From IMG/VR virus record IMGVR_UViG_3300020420_000015, positions 1 to 59,379 of that record: a DNA stretch of 59,379 nucleotides. One strand, written 5' to 3'. How positions within the stretch are numbered: the stretch's first letter is position 1; every line of letters starts with the position of its first letter. The translations under genes were made by a program, and so were the position numbers. The notes under the pieces were generated by a model that was not told the origin of the DNA, made no database searches, and saw nothing but the letters and a program-made list of their open reading frames with translations. Positions 29,295 to 35,770 of the stretch are shown here, one piece after another. Source of the DNA: a virus.

Positions 29295-31056
29295 AAAACG
29301 GAACGTCATCAAAGTTACGCACTGCCGGAACTATCGGAAAGTTATCTTCCTGTTCCTCTGAATAAGTAGACGTTACCTGATTAAAAAATAAATCGGCAAC
29401 ACCCTGCTTGCCTACCCAACTAAATCTGCATTTCCATATGTGAACTTCGCTAAGTGATGAGCCTACTGGGTCGGGCCTATGCACTGATAATCCGATATCT
29501 GCTTTAGCAAACCATGCGGCACTGCCTGATATGTCATAACCTTTTGGTGCTGGAACTTTGCCGTCCTGCCCACGGAGCATTTTTGTTGGGTGGGCAACAA
29601 ACCAGAGATGTATTCCATGAGACTGAGCGAACACCCTCAAGGTGGTTAGCATCTCACTAATCCAATCTGTTTCAGATATATCGCCATTCTTTTGTATATA
29701 ATTGTATGGGTCAATGATTGCGCCCCTGATACCGTGACGCATAACTGCTATCTTCAATCTATCTACAATATCGTGAATGGTCGCCATAGAACCATCATTC
29801 TGATACAGAAAGCTAAAATGACTTTGCACGAAATCCTTCCCTCTATCTAACTCATGTTTGGTTAGACGAGGTGTAACACCGTCAAAGAATGGTTTTCTAA
29901 AATGCTTGCTAATTAATTTAGCTATGTGTAGGCGTGGCTCATTTTCAAAAGAGCAAACAGCAAACTTCCAACCTCGCTCTTCTGCTAGGTTCACCATTAT
30001 CTGGTCAATAAACTCTGATTTGCCTGATGAAGGATGGCCTGTAACAACGGTCAACTGACCCTCTACAATGGTATAAAGTTCATCCACATTTGGATAGCCT
30101 GTCGATTCCCCTCTACCCATTCCCTTGTCGTAAATCTCGTCCACTTGCTCGTAGAAATGTTTTGCATCATATAGTCCTGCTACAGGATATGGCCTTGATT
30201 TGTAGATAACTCTATCTACTTCTTTCTTGCCTTTTTTAACCAAGACATCGTTTGCGTCTTTACATCCATCAGGCCACTCTACAATCCAACATTTATCTTT
30301 CCCTATTCTCCTTGCAATCTCCTCGCCCATAGCCTGACCAGCACCATCGTCATCTGTGCAGATGATTATTTTTTTTGCGGCATCTATTATGTTCTTTGCA
30401 TCCCACAAGAACTTAAACTTGTTATCCTCTTTTGGGTCTATCTTGCCATCTATAACCTTCATGACGGCCCCATTAGGAACGGATACTGCGTTCTCATATC
30501 CGCATTGCACCAGAGAAATAGCGTCCATTTCCCCTTCACAAATATACAAGTCCTCTCCGATAACTACATTTTCAATATTAAAAAATGATGCTGGTGAGCC
30601 GTTACAAGAAAATCCCTTATCCTCTACTGACCGTATCTTTGCGGCATACATCCTGCCTTGATTTGTATAGGGAAAGACTACACAGTCTGACTGCTTTTGC
30701 AGTGCTGATATGAAATGTTTCCCTGATTTTAAACCTGTCTCACGAGCCGTTTCTTCTGATATCCCACGCTTCTCTAGCCAAGATAAAGTTGCTTCATTCA
30801 AGTCATCCCAATCATGTTTTACGGCAAGTGTCACTTTATTCCTCCTAACATTTGGCATCTGCCGCTCTTGCAAAGAAACGCCACCAGATGCTTCGCAGTG
30901 CCAGCAATTATACACAATGCTGTCACCTTCGACTTTTATAGACAGGGTTTTCTGACCCTTTTTTTTGCGCTGATGAGAGCAAAATGGGCATACAATTTTA
31001 TGTTGCCCACTACCTCTCCGGAGGGCTTCCCCTCGGATTACTACTTCAGTTTCCAT
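29293..31056 (-). CDS. T7 gp4-like primase-helicase
   Basis: This 587-residue replicative enzyme has an N-terminal zinc-binding domain with C23, C26, C51 and C54, then a TOPRIM primase core with LYICEGEMDAISLVQ and IICTDDDGAGQAMGEEIARR. A DnaB/RecA-type helicase domain has Walker A GHPSSGKSE near residue 340 and later FVAHPTKMLRGQDGKV. The length is like T7 gp4. It ends NFDDVPF, resembling an SSB C-terminal tip. It is transcribed leftward from a promoter at 31081-31109. Confidence 0.85.
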   Translation of the reverse strand: METEVVIRGEALRRGSGQHKIVCPFCSHQRKKKGQKTLSIKVEGDSIVYNCWHCEASGGVSLQERQMPNVRRNKVTLAVKHDWDDLNEATLSWLEKRGISEETARETGLKSGKHFISALQKQSDCVVFPYTNQGRMYAAKIRSVEDKGFSCNGSPASFFNIENVVIGEDLYICEGEMDAISLVQCGYENAVSVPNGAVMKVIDGKIDPKEDNKFKFLWDAKNIIDAAKKIIICTDDDGAGQAMGEEIARRIGKDKCWIVEWPDGCKDANDVLVKKGKKEVDRVIYKSRPYPVAGLYDAKHFYEQVDEIYDKGMGRGESTGYPNVDELYTIVEGQLTVVTGHPSSGKSEFIDQIMVNLAEERGWKFAVCSFENEPRLHIAKLISKHFRKPFFDGVTPRLTKHELDRGKDFVQSHFSFLYQNDGSMATIHDIVDRLKIAVMRHGIRGAIIDPYNYIQKNGDISETDWISEMLTTLRVFAQSHGIHLWFVAHPTKMLRGQDGKVPAPKGYDISGSAAWFAKADIGLSVHRPDPVGSSLSEVHIWKCRFSWVGKQGVADLFFNQVTSTYSEEQEDNFPIVPAVRNFDDVPF

Positions 31057-31080
31057 TTAGTTTTCTCCACGACTAGCATC

Positions 31081-31109
31081 ACGATATTGCCATGCCAATG
31101 AAGTGTCAA
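31081..31109 (-). promoter_or_regulatory. Predicted sigma70-type promoter for primase-helicase
   Basis: On the minus strand TTGACA (31104-31109) is followed by a 17-base spacer and TATCGT (31081-31086). It points to the primase-helicase gene 25 bases downstream. Confidence 0.6.
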
Positions 31110-31137
31110 TAGATAATTTGAGTCAGTGGTGGGTAGG

Positions 31138-31200
31138 GTTATAATATTTATAGTTATATATATTTATATATTTATATATAATTTGTATTAGAGTATTAAT
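31138..31200. other. AT-rich tract with a weak dyad, possible origin element
   Basis: The sequence is almost pure A and T (31140-31185), next to the primase-helicase promoter and ending in a degenerate dyad TTGTAT-TAGA-GTATTA (31183-31198). An AT-rich easily melted tract beside the primase gene is compatible with an origin of replication, but nothing here proves it. Confidence 0.35.
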
Positions 31201-31504
31201 ATTTATCTATAAGGTCTTTAAGCTTTCTTCCTTCGTAACGGGCAATCGCTGATTTAGAATTTAGGATGTGTAAAAAATTACCCCTCATCTTTGACGAACA
31301 TATATCGGCTAAATCACACACCGTTTGGAAGTCTTCTGTTTCTAGCCACTGCTCAACTGCAAACCTGTCTTTTTCGTCATTCAGGTAGGCATCTGAGATA
31401 GCTTGGGATATCACCGCTCTCCAAAGCCGACACTCTGATAATTGTTCTTGGGTTTTCCCTATCAAGCCCCCAGTAAATATTCTTCTGCTTAACTTGCCTG
31501 TCAT
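31196..31504 (-). CDS. Small conserved phage protein
   Basis: This 102-residue protein starts ATG 31504, with AAGGAA upstream, inside the end of the RusA-like gene (128-base overlap in another frame). The product has ECRLWRAVISQAISDAYLND and FQTVCDLADICSSKMRGNF, which resembles a small phage family of unknown function. No later start is plausible. Its overlap with RusA is unusual. Confidence 0.6.
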   Translation of the reverse strand: MTGKLSRRIFTGGLIGKTQEQLSECRLWRAVISQAISDAYLNDEKDRFAVEQWLETEDFQTVCDLADICSSKMRGNFLHILNSKSAIARYEGRKLKDLIDKY

Positions 31505-31772
31505 TTTTGTAAATAGTTCCTTGCATTAAATCTAAAATCAGGCTCTCGTCTAAGTCTGGTCTGCGTGAGGAGTAATAAATTAGCATCTCAACCTTTACAT
31601 CGTTATCAAAAAGCTCGTCAAGGGTTTGACACTGGGCAAGAAATTTAACTGCATAGTTTCTGGCCTTATCCGATTTAATGGACGCAGGACGCCCTCTTAT
31701 CATAACTATTTTTCTGCTATTGGCCTTAGAGGCTGGCTCACCCAGTATTTGGAATAAATGTTGTTTCACCAT
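31377..31772 (-). CDS. RusA-like Holliday junction resolvase
   Basis: This 131-residue protein starts ATG 31772 after AGGAAA; the frame is open upstream. It has a GEPASKANSRKIVMIRGRPA start and the RusA-like core YYSSRRPDLDESLILDLMQG, followed by IYKNDRQVKQKNIY. Conserved acidic residues in RRPDLDES and KNDRQV match the RusA family, which resolves Holliday junctions and branched DNA. The C-terminus extends past the usual end and overlaps the next gene by 128 bases. Confidence 0.7.
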   Translation of the reverse strand: MVKQHLFQILGEPASKANSRKIVMIRGRPASIKSDKARNYAVKFLAQCQTLDELFDNDVKVEMLIYYSSRRPDLDESLILDLMQGTIYKNDRQVKQKNIYWGLDRENPRTIIRVSALESGDIPSYLRCLPE

Positions 31773-31785
31773 GTTATTTTTCCTA

Positions 31786-31814
31786 TTGACCTTTTTTTGA
31801 GCCTTTGATAATAA
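31786..31814 (+). promoter_or_regulatory. Predicted sigma70-type promoter for early block two
   Basis: TTGACC (31786-31791), a 17-base spacer and TAATAA (31809-31814) precede the ATG at 31837 with GGAAGGAC between. It drives the rightward recombination block and diverges from the RusA-like gene. Confidence 0.6.
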
Positions 31815-31836
31815 TGATTTTCGGAAGGACATTATC

Positions 31837-32712
31837 ATGCAGATTACTAATAATTATAATTTACCTCAGTCTTTTGTTGATTTTGCCAGAAATGACAAAT
31901 ATAGCAAGGGAAATGCCGATATTTCGGTTACCACACTGATAGACAGCCCTAGAGTGCGTCTTATGCGTGACCATCACCACGAGGACCGCGTAGTGGATGT
32001 CGTGGATAACGTCTGGGCATTGTTTGGCACTGCCGTACACCATGTTTTAGAAAGTTCTACCCCTACAGAGGATGTTGTTTTAGAAGAGCGTCTGTTCTGT
32101 GATGTTGATGGGTGGGTTCTTTCGGGTGCTATCGACCATCAATCTATTTACGGGAATACAGTTGAAATAACAGATTATAAAGTTACCAGTGTCTGGTCTG
32201 TAATTCATGGCAAGATAGATTGGGAGCGTCAACTAAATGTATATGCTTACCTTGTTCAAAAGAATAAAGGAAAGAGAGTAACTAAGCTTTCTATTTGTGC
32301 CGTGCTAAGGGATTGGAATAAGCGTGACGCACAGACTAAGCCAGATTATCCACAAGCACCCGTGGTAATAGTCGACATTCCTAAATGGACTGAAATGGAA
32401 AGAATTAATTATATTCATGGGCGCATCAGCGCACATCAAGAAGCACAGATTATTTATGATATGGAAGCTTCTTTCCCGACTTGTTCAGATGAGGACAGAT
32501 GGAAACGTGATGACGCTTGGGCTGTAAAGAAAAAAGGATTAAAGAGGGCTATGCGTGTGTTCTCAACACATGATGAAGCCAATAGTTTTGCGACAGAACA
32601 AAGCGTTCCTGTCGAAATAGAACATCGTATTGGAGAGCCGATACGCTGTAAAGGCAACTATTGTGGAGTTGCTGATTTTTGCTCACAGTTTAAAAAGGAG
32701 ATTAGTGAATGA
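31837..32712 (+). CDS. RecB/Cas4-like PD-(D/E)XK exonuclease
   Basis: This 291-residue nuclease has GTAVHHVLES near residue 68, then LSGAIDHQSI, ITDYKVTSVWSV and ERQLNVYAYLVQ. These are the spaced motifs of RecB/Cas4-type exonucleases, with the catalytic D...(D/E)XK in GAIDH and TDYK and the QxxxY in RQLNVYAY. The C-terminal RCKGNYCGVADFCSQF has three cysteines like a Cas4 Fe-S cluster, but no N-terminal fourth cysteine is visible. It pairs with the annealing protein that follows, and the two overlap by four bases. Confidence 0.75.
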   Translation: MQITNNYNLPQSFVDFARNDKYSKGNADISVTTLIDSPRVRLMRDHHHEDRVVDVVDNVWALFGTAVHHVLESSTPTEDVVLEERLFCDVDGWVLSGAIDHQSIYGNTVEITDYKVTSVWSVIHGKIDWERQLNVYAYLVQKNKGKRVTKLSICAVLRDWNKRDAQTKPDYPQAPVVIVDIPKWTEMERINYIHGRISAHQEAQIIYDMEASFPTCSDEDRWKRDDAWAVKKKGLKRAMRVFSTHDEANSFATEQSVPVEIEHRIGEPIRCKGNYCGVADFCSQFKKEISE

Positions 32713-33350
32713 GCAAAGTATGGGAGACTTTATCTGGCATTGATGTGTCAGAACATACCGAAAAGAAAGGTAAATTAGTTTACCTGTCTTGGGCTTGGGC
32801 TTGGGCGATAGTGAAAAAACATTATCCCGATGCAATATTTAAAAAACATTTGTACGATGGTCCAAATGGCCCCCGTCCTTATATGTTTGATGAATCTGGG
32901 TACGCCTTTACTTGTGTAACTGTCACTATTGGTGACCAATCACAAACAGAGGTTTTGCCTGTTTTAAATCACTCAAACAATGCTGTTCAAAATCCAAACA
33001 GCTTTCAAGTAAACACATCTCTTCAAAGGTGTCTTGCCAAATGCTGTGCAATGCACGGCTTAGGTCATTACATTTATGCTGGTGAGGACTTGCCGGAAGG
33101 AACAGAGCCTACGTTTAGCATTGAAAGCACTGACGGTAAGTTAGAAGAAGTTGAAGGCCTCAAGAGAGTGGCCGCTGTTTTTTCAACATTCATACCTGAG
33201 TGCCAGAACATAGAAGACTTGCGTTCATTTTGGTCGATTAATAAACAGGCAAGAGAGGCCTTAGAAAAGGGTGACAAGAAGCTGTACCAATCAGTTCTTG
33301 ATGAGTTTATGCAACACAGTAAGACGTTAGAAGAAGGGAAAGCGGCATGA
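32709..33350 (+). CDS. Single-strand annealing protein of the DUF1071 type
   Basis: This 213-residue protein starts MSKVWETLSGIDVSEHTEKK and continues YLSWAWAWAIVKKHYPDAIF, NSFQVNTSLQRCLAKCCAMH and GLGHYIYAGEDLP. These are signatures of the DUF1071 family, part of the Rad52-like phage recombinases that anneal complementary single strands. It works with the preceding exonuclease. The four-base overlap at both ends suggests one translation unit. Confidence 0.75.
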   Translation: MSKVWETLSGIDVSEHTEKKGKLVYLSWAWAWAIVKKHYPDAIFKKHLYDGPNGPRPYMFDESGYAFTCVTVTIGDQSQTEVLPVLNHSNNAVQNPNSFQVNTSLQRCLAKCCAMHGLGHYIYAGEDLPEGTEPTFSIESTDGKLEEVEGLKRVAAVFSTFIPECQNIEDLRSFWSINKQAREALEKGDKKLYQSVLDEFMQHSKTLEEGKAA

Positions 33351-33643
33351 CTGAATATCCACCATCAGGTGCGTTGTTTACAAATCAACGCAAACAAAAG
33401 GAATCGCAACCAGACTATACAGGCACACTTGAGTTGTCTGATGAAGTTGTGAATGACCTTGTTGAACAAATTAGCAGGGGTGTAACAAAGCCAAAACTCA
33501 GTTTGGCTGGTTGGAAAAAAGTCGCTCAAAAAAGCGGCGCTACATTCTTATCTTTGCGTGGCAACAAGTTTGAGGAAAAGCTAAATAACGCCAGTAATCA
33601 GGCTCCTGTTAGCACTCAATCTAATGAACCAATTCCGTTCTAA
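33347..33643 (+). CDS. Small protein with an SSB-like C-terminal tip
   Basis: This 98-residue protein begins MTEYPPSGALFTNQRKQKES and contains PKLSLAGWKKVAQKSGATFL. It ends NEPIPF, like the acidic IPF tail by which bacterial SSB binds partners. It belongs to a small phage family found beside annealing proteins. A role in single-stranded DNA handling is inferred. The start overlaps the previous stop by four bases. Confidence 0.6.
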   Translation: MTEYPPSGALFTNQRKQKESQPDYTGTLELSDEVVNDLVEQISRGVTKPKLSLAGWKKVAQKSGATFLSLRGNKFEEKLNNASNQAPVSTQSNEPIPF

Positions 33644-33905
33644 AAGAGAGCGGTCACAGAAATACCTAAAGACTTTGCGTGGCAAGCCATGTTTAGTTTG
33701 TGGGTATGGCGGAGAGGCACATCATATCATGTTTGCGGAACCAAATGCCATGAGCATGAAGGTGGGAGACAACTGGTGTGTTCCTCTCTGCCACTCTTGT
33801 CACATGAAACTACATGCTTTTGGTGATGAGAGAACTTGGTGGGATTTACAAGGTATTGACCCACTAAAATGGGCTAAATGTAATTGGGAGAAGTTCAATG
33901 GATGA
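33624..33905 (+). CDS. HNH protein, DUF968-like
   Basis: This 93-residue protein begins MNQFRSKRERSQKYLKTLRG, followed by KPCLVCGYGGEAHHIMFAEP and NWCVPLCHSCHMKLHAFGDE. The CxxC...HH...CHxCH pattern is the zinc-bound HNH fold, with a DUF968-like arrangement common in phage recombination modules. It overlaps the previous gene by about 20 bases and the next by eight. Confidence 0.7.
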   Translation: MNQFRSKRERSQKYLKTLRGKPCLVCGYGGEAHHIMFAEPNAMSMKVGDNWCVPLCHSCHMKLHAFGDERTWWDLQGIDPLKWAKCNWEKFNG

Positions 33906-34068
33906 AAGCCTTTGCATAGCTTATGAGTTGAAGCATCAGATTGAAAATTTACCTGATGAGGTTAAACGAAGCAAAATTGTAGATGGAGCGGAGACTGCTC
34001 ACGATATGCTGTCAAAGGTGGCAATCGTTGTTCATGCCCTTGAAGCACATGAGAAGGATATAAAATGA
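33898..34068 (+). CDS. Small helical protein
   Basis: This 56-residue open reading frame runs from ATG 33898 to TGA 34068. It begins MDESLCIAYELKHQIENLPD, continues KIVDGAETAHDMLSKVAIV and ends ALEAHEKDIK. It overlaps the HNH gene by eight bases and the next start by four (ATGA), so coupling supports it. It is helical; function unknown. Confidence 0.6.
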   Translation: MDESLCIAYELKHQIENLPDEVKRSKIVDGAETAHDMLSKVAIVVHALEAHEKDIK

Positions 34069-34301
34069 GTGAGAAAAAAATTCCTTTGGGAATGACGGTT
34101 GAGGAGTTTGAAGAGCATCTAAAGATGATGAATGATAGGGTCATAAACTTTAAAGAGTATGGCGGCTCCATAGTGGGTACAAAGCTGGACCGAAGATACA
34201 GCAATCAAAAGAGTAATAGAGGTAACGTGGGTAATTTCTTGCGAACTGTAAAAGTTAGAAAAGATAGGCAGGGAAGGGTTCATAAAGGTAAGTACGGGTG
34301 A
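34065..34301 (+). CDS. Small early protein
   Basis: This 78-residue protein starts MSEKKIPLGMTVEEFEEHLK and contains INFKEYGGSIVGTKLDRRYS, then a basic C-terminus KVRKDRQGRVHKGKYG. It is chained to its neighbours by overlapping codons. No domain recognised. Confidence 0.55.
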   Translation: MSEKKIPLGMTVEEFEEHLKMMNDRVINFKEYGGSIVGTKLDRRYSNQKSNRGNVGNFLRTVKVRKDRQGRVHKGKYG

Positions 34302-34507
34302 TGGGAAGCAAGTTAAAAAATTCTTATAACATCTTAACGGTCTTGGAATATTCCAAAACATACAAGGTGGTGAGGGGAAACTCTAAAGAACATGCAGTGA
34401 AGCGTTTAGAAAAAAAGCTTTACAAGCAAAGTGGTTTTGAAAAACGAGGCATGTACTTGGGTGACATACATATTTTATCTGTAAAAGAAAACAAGGAGAA
34501 GGGCTAA
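34301..34507 (+). CDS. Small basic early protein
   Basis: This 68-residue protein starts ATG about 34301, overlapping the previous stop. It begins MGSKLKNSYNILTVLEYSKT and contains YKVVRGNSKEHAVKRLEKKL. The layout (beta, alpha, beta) resembles small nucleic-acid-binding folds, but no family is assigned. Confidence 0.55.
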   Translation: MGSKLKNSYNILTVLEYSKTYKVVRGNSKEHAVKRLEKKLYKQSGFEKRGMYLGDIHILSVKENKEKG

Positions 34508-34508
34508 G

Positions 34509-34739
34509 ATGAATGAAGAAGAGGACTTGTGTTACTTTCCAACACAGGGATTATGCTCCCTAAAGGAAAAGTTAGATGAAAGTTACTTTCCTAAAAATCA
34601 AAAAAATATTTTTAGGCAAGAACTTGTTACATATGAAATGACTGATATCGGGGTAAAGAGGACAACCCATGTCAGAAATTTCTCTGGTGTAACTCATTAC
34701 GACAGCAGAACATCAGAATTTTTAAAAGGGAGTGCGTAG
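34509..34739 (+). CDS. Small early protein
   Basis: This 76-residue protein starts MNEEEDLCYFPTQGLCSLKE and contains RQELVTYEMTDIGVKRTTHV and a final RTSEFLKGSA. The start follows GGAGAAGGGCTAAG. No domain recognised; it lies in the recombination block between the small proteins and the 160-residue protein. Confidence 0.55.
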   Translation: MNEEEDLCYFPTQGLCSLKEKLDESYFPKNQKNIFRQELVTYEMTDIGVKRTTHVRNFSGVTHYDSRTSEFLKGSA

Positions 34740-34741
34740 TT

Positions 34742-35224
34742 ATGTCAAATGATATTGAGCCAAAAGAAGCTGCCTTTCATTTTGAGGCAGTTAAAACATC
34801 AATGTCCCAAAGTAAAGCTGGTACGATACTTAGGCTAGCCATACACCCCAACGAAGTGCCAGCCAATCTACACACAGATTGGGTAGGCTCTCGATACATG
34901 GTTGCCATGGTAAAGCTAAACGAACAAGACGAGCCAGAGATATCTGTTGAGCAACGTGAGGTTGATAAGTTAATTGCCAGTGCTGGCATGTTGTGTAGAA
35001 ACCCCAGCTTTGTTGAGTTTCTTCACGAAAAGAACATAACAACGTATGACCCAACAGGGAAATTTCCAACACTTACCCCAGATGAAAATGGTGTTGCGGA
35101 AGCGTTACGAAACTATCTGGGGATAACCAGCAGAAGTGACTTTAGAAATAATTCACAGGCTCGTGAACAATTTAAAAATCTTTCACAGGAGTTTTCAAGA
35201 TGGAAGCAAGGGAAAGCACAATGA
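34742..35224 (+). CDS. Conserved phage protein of unknown function
   Basis: This 160-residue protein contains KAGTILRLAIHPNEVPANLH, GSRYMVAMVKLNEQDEP and SAGMLCRNPSFVEFLHE, then EALRNYLGITSRSDFRNN. I know this pattern as a recurring family in recombination or replication regions of phages, but it has no known activity. The last helix QFKNLSQEFSRWKQ is followed by the AlpA-like gene at once. Confidence 0.6.
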   Translation: MSNDIEPKEAAFHFEAVKTSMSQSKAGTILRLAIHPNEVPANLHTDWVGSRYMVAMVKLNEQDEPEISVEQREVDKLIASAGMLCRNPSFVEFLHEKNITTYDPTGKFPTLTPDENGVAEALRNYLGITSRSDFRNNSQAREQFKNLSQEFSRWKQGKAQ

Positions 35225-35403
35225 CAAATGATTTTATCGACCCAAAAGAAGCGGCTGAAATGCTGACGATAAACACCAAACAACTCCATTATATAATGGA
35301 GACAGACGAAACATTTCCAAAGCCAATATTTCTTTCCAAGAGAATAAAGAGATGGAAGAAGGACGATATTTCTGGTTGGCTAGACTCTAAAACGCCAAAA
35401 TAA
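35221..35403 (+). CDS. AlpA/excisionase-like HTH protein
   Basis: This 60-residue protein starts ATG 35221 (MTNDFIDPKEAAEMLTINTK), overlapping the preceding stop as ATGA. It has a winged-helix layout KEAAEMLTINTKQLHYIM and FPKPIFLSKRIKRWKKDDIS of the MerR/AlpA type. Such proteins are small transcription regulators or excisionases; with no integrase present, regulation is more likely. It lies next to a perfect dyad at 35404-35419, a possible autoregulatory site. Confidence 0.7.
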   Translation: MTNDFIDPKEAAEMLTINTKQLHYIMETDETFPKPIFLSKRIKRWKKDDISGWLDSKTPK

Positions 35404-35419
35404 TTGTACTGTAGTACAA
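35404..35419. promoter_or_regulatory. Perfect 16-bp dyad abutting the ATG of the next gene
   Basis: TTGTAC-TGTA-GTACAA, directly followed by the ATG of 35420. Upstream, TTGGCT and AATAAT with a 17-base spacer (about 35380-35408) could be a promoter whose start would fall inside the dyad, giving a near-leaderless mRNA. No ribosome-binding site is visible. Confidence 0.55.
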
Positions 35420-35770
35420 ATGAAATTTAATAGCGATTTCAAATATGATTTAGAGGTTGGGCAAGTAGAAGAAAAGCGGCTTGCCCAACTTTTGTCTGGG
35501 GCTACAATAGAAGTTAAAAGAGACTTCTTGGCTCACAAAACTGGCAATGTTTTTGTTGAGTATGAGAGCAGAGGAAGGCCTTCTGGTATATCAACAACTC
35601 AGGCACAATACTGGGCTTTTATGCTGGAAGGTGACACAATCGTCATAATCAAGACAGAAAGGCTAAAAGATAAATGTCGTGCGGAGTTCCAATCTGGCAG
35701 AACAACATCAGGTGGCGATAGCGACACAAGTAAAGGCGTATTGTTGCCAGTATCTCAACTTACTTTATAA
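35420..35770 (+). CDS. PD-(D/E)XK nuclease-like protein
   Basis: This 116-residue protein starts ATG 35420, without a ribosome-binding site and next to a dyad. It has the core EKRLAQLLSGATIEVKRDFL, then TGNVFVEYESRGRPSGISTT and QAQYWAFMLEGDTIVIIKTE. The E-V-K triad and the QAxYW region match small phage PD-(D/E)XK nuclease-like proteins. Its stop overlaps the end of the opposite-strand giant gene by 11 bases, the meeting point of early and late transcription. Confidence 0.65.
   Translation: MKFNSDFKYDLEVGQVEEKRLAQLLSGATIEVKRDFLAHKTGNVFVEYESRGRPSGISTTQAQYWAFMLEGDTIVIIKTERLKDKCRAEFQSGRTTSGGDSDTSKGVLLPVSQLTL

Noticed and set aside
28950-31060. Phage-encoded RNA polymerase promoter family for the 14-bp repeats
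   Set aside because: No phage RNA polymerase is recognised in the window and only three copies exist, so this explanation is weaker than a regulator or origin role.
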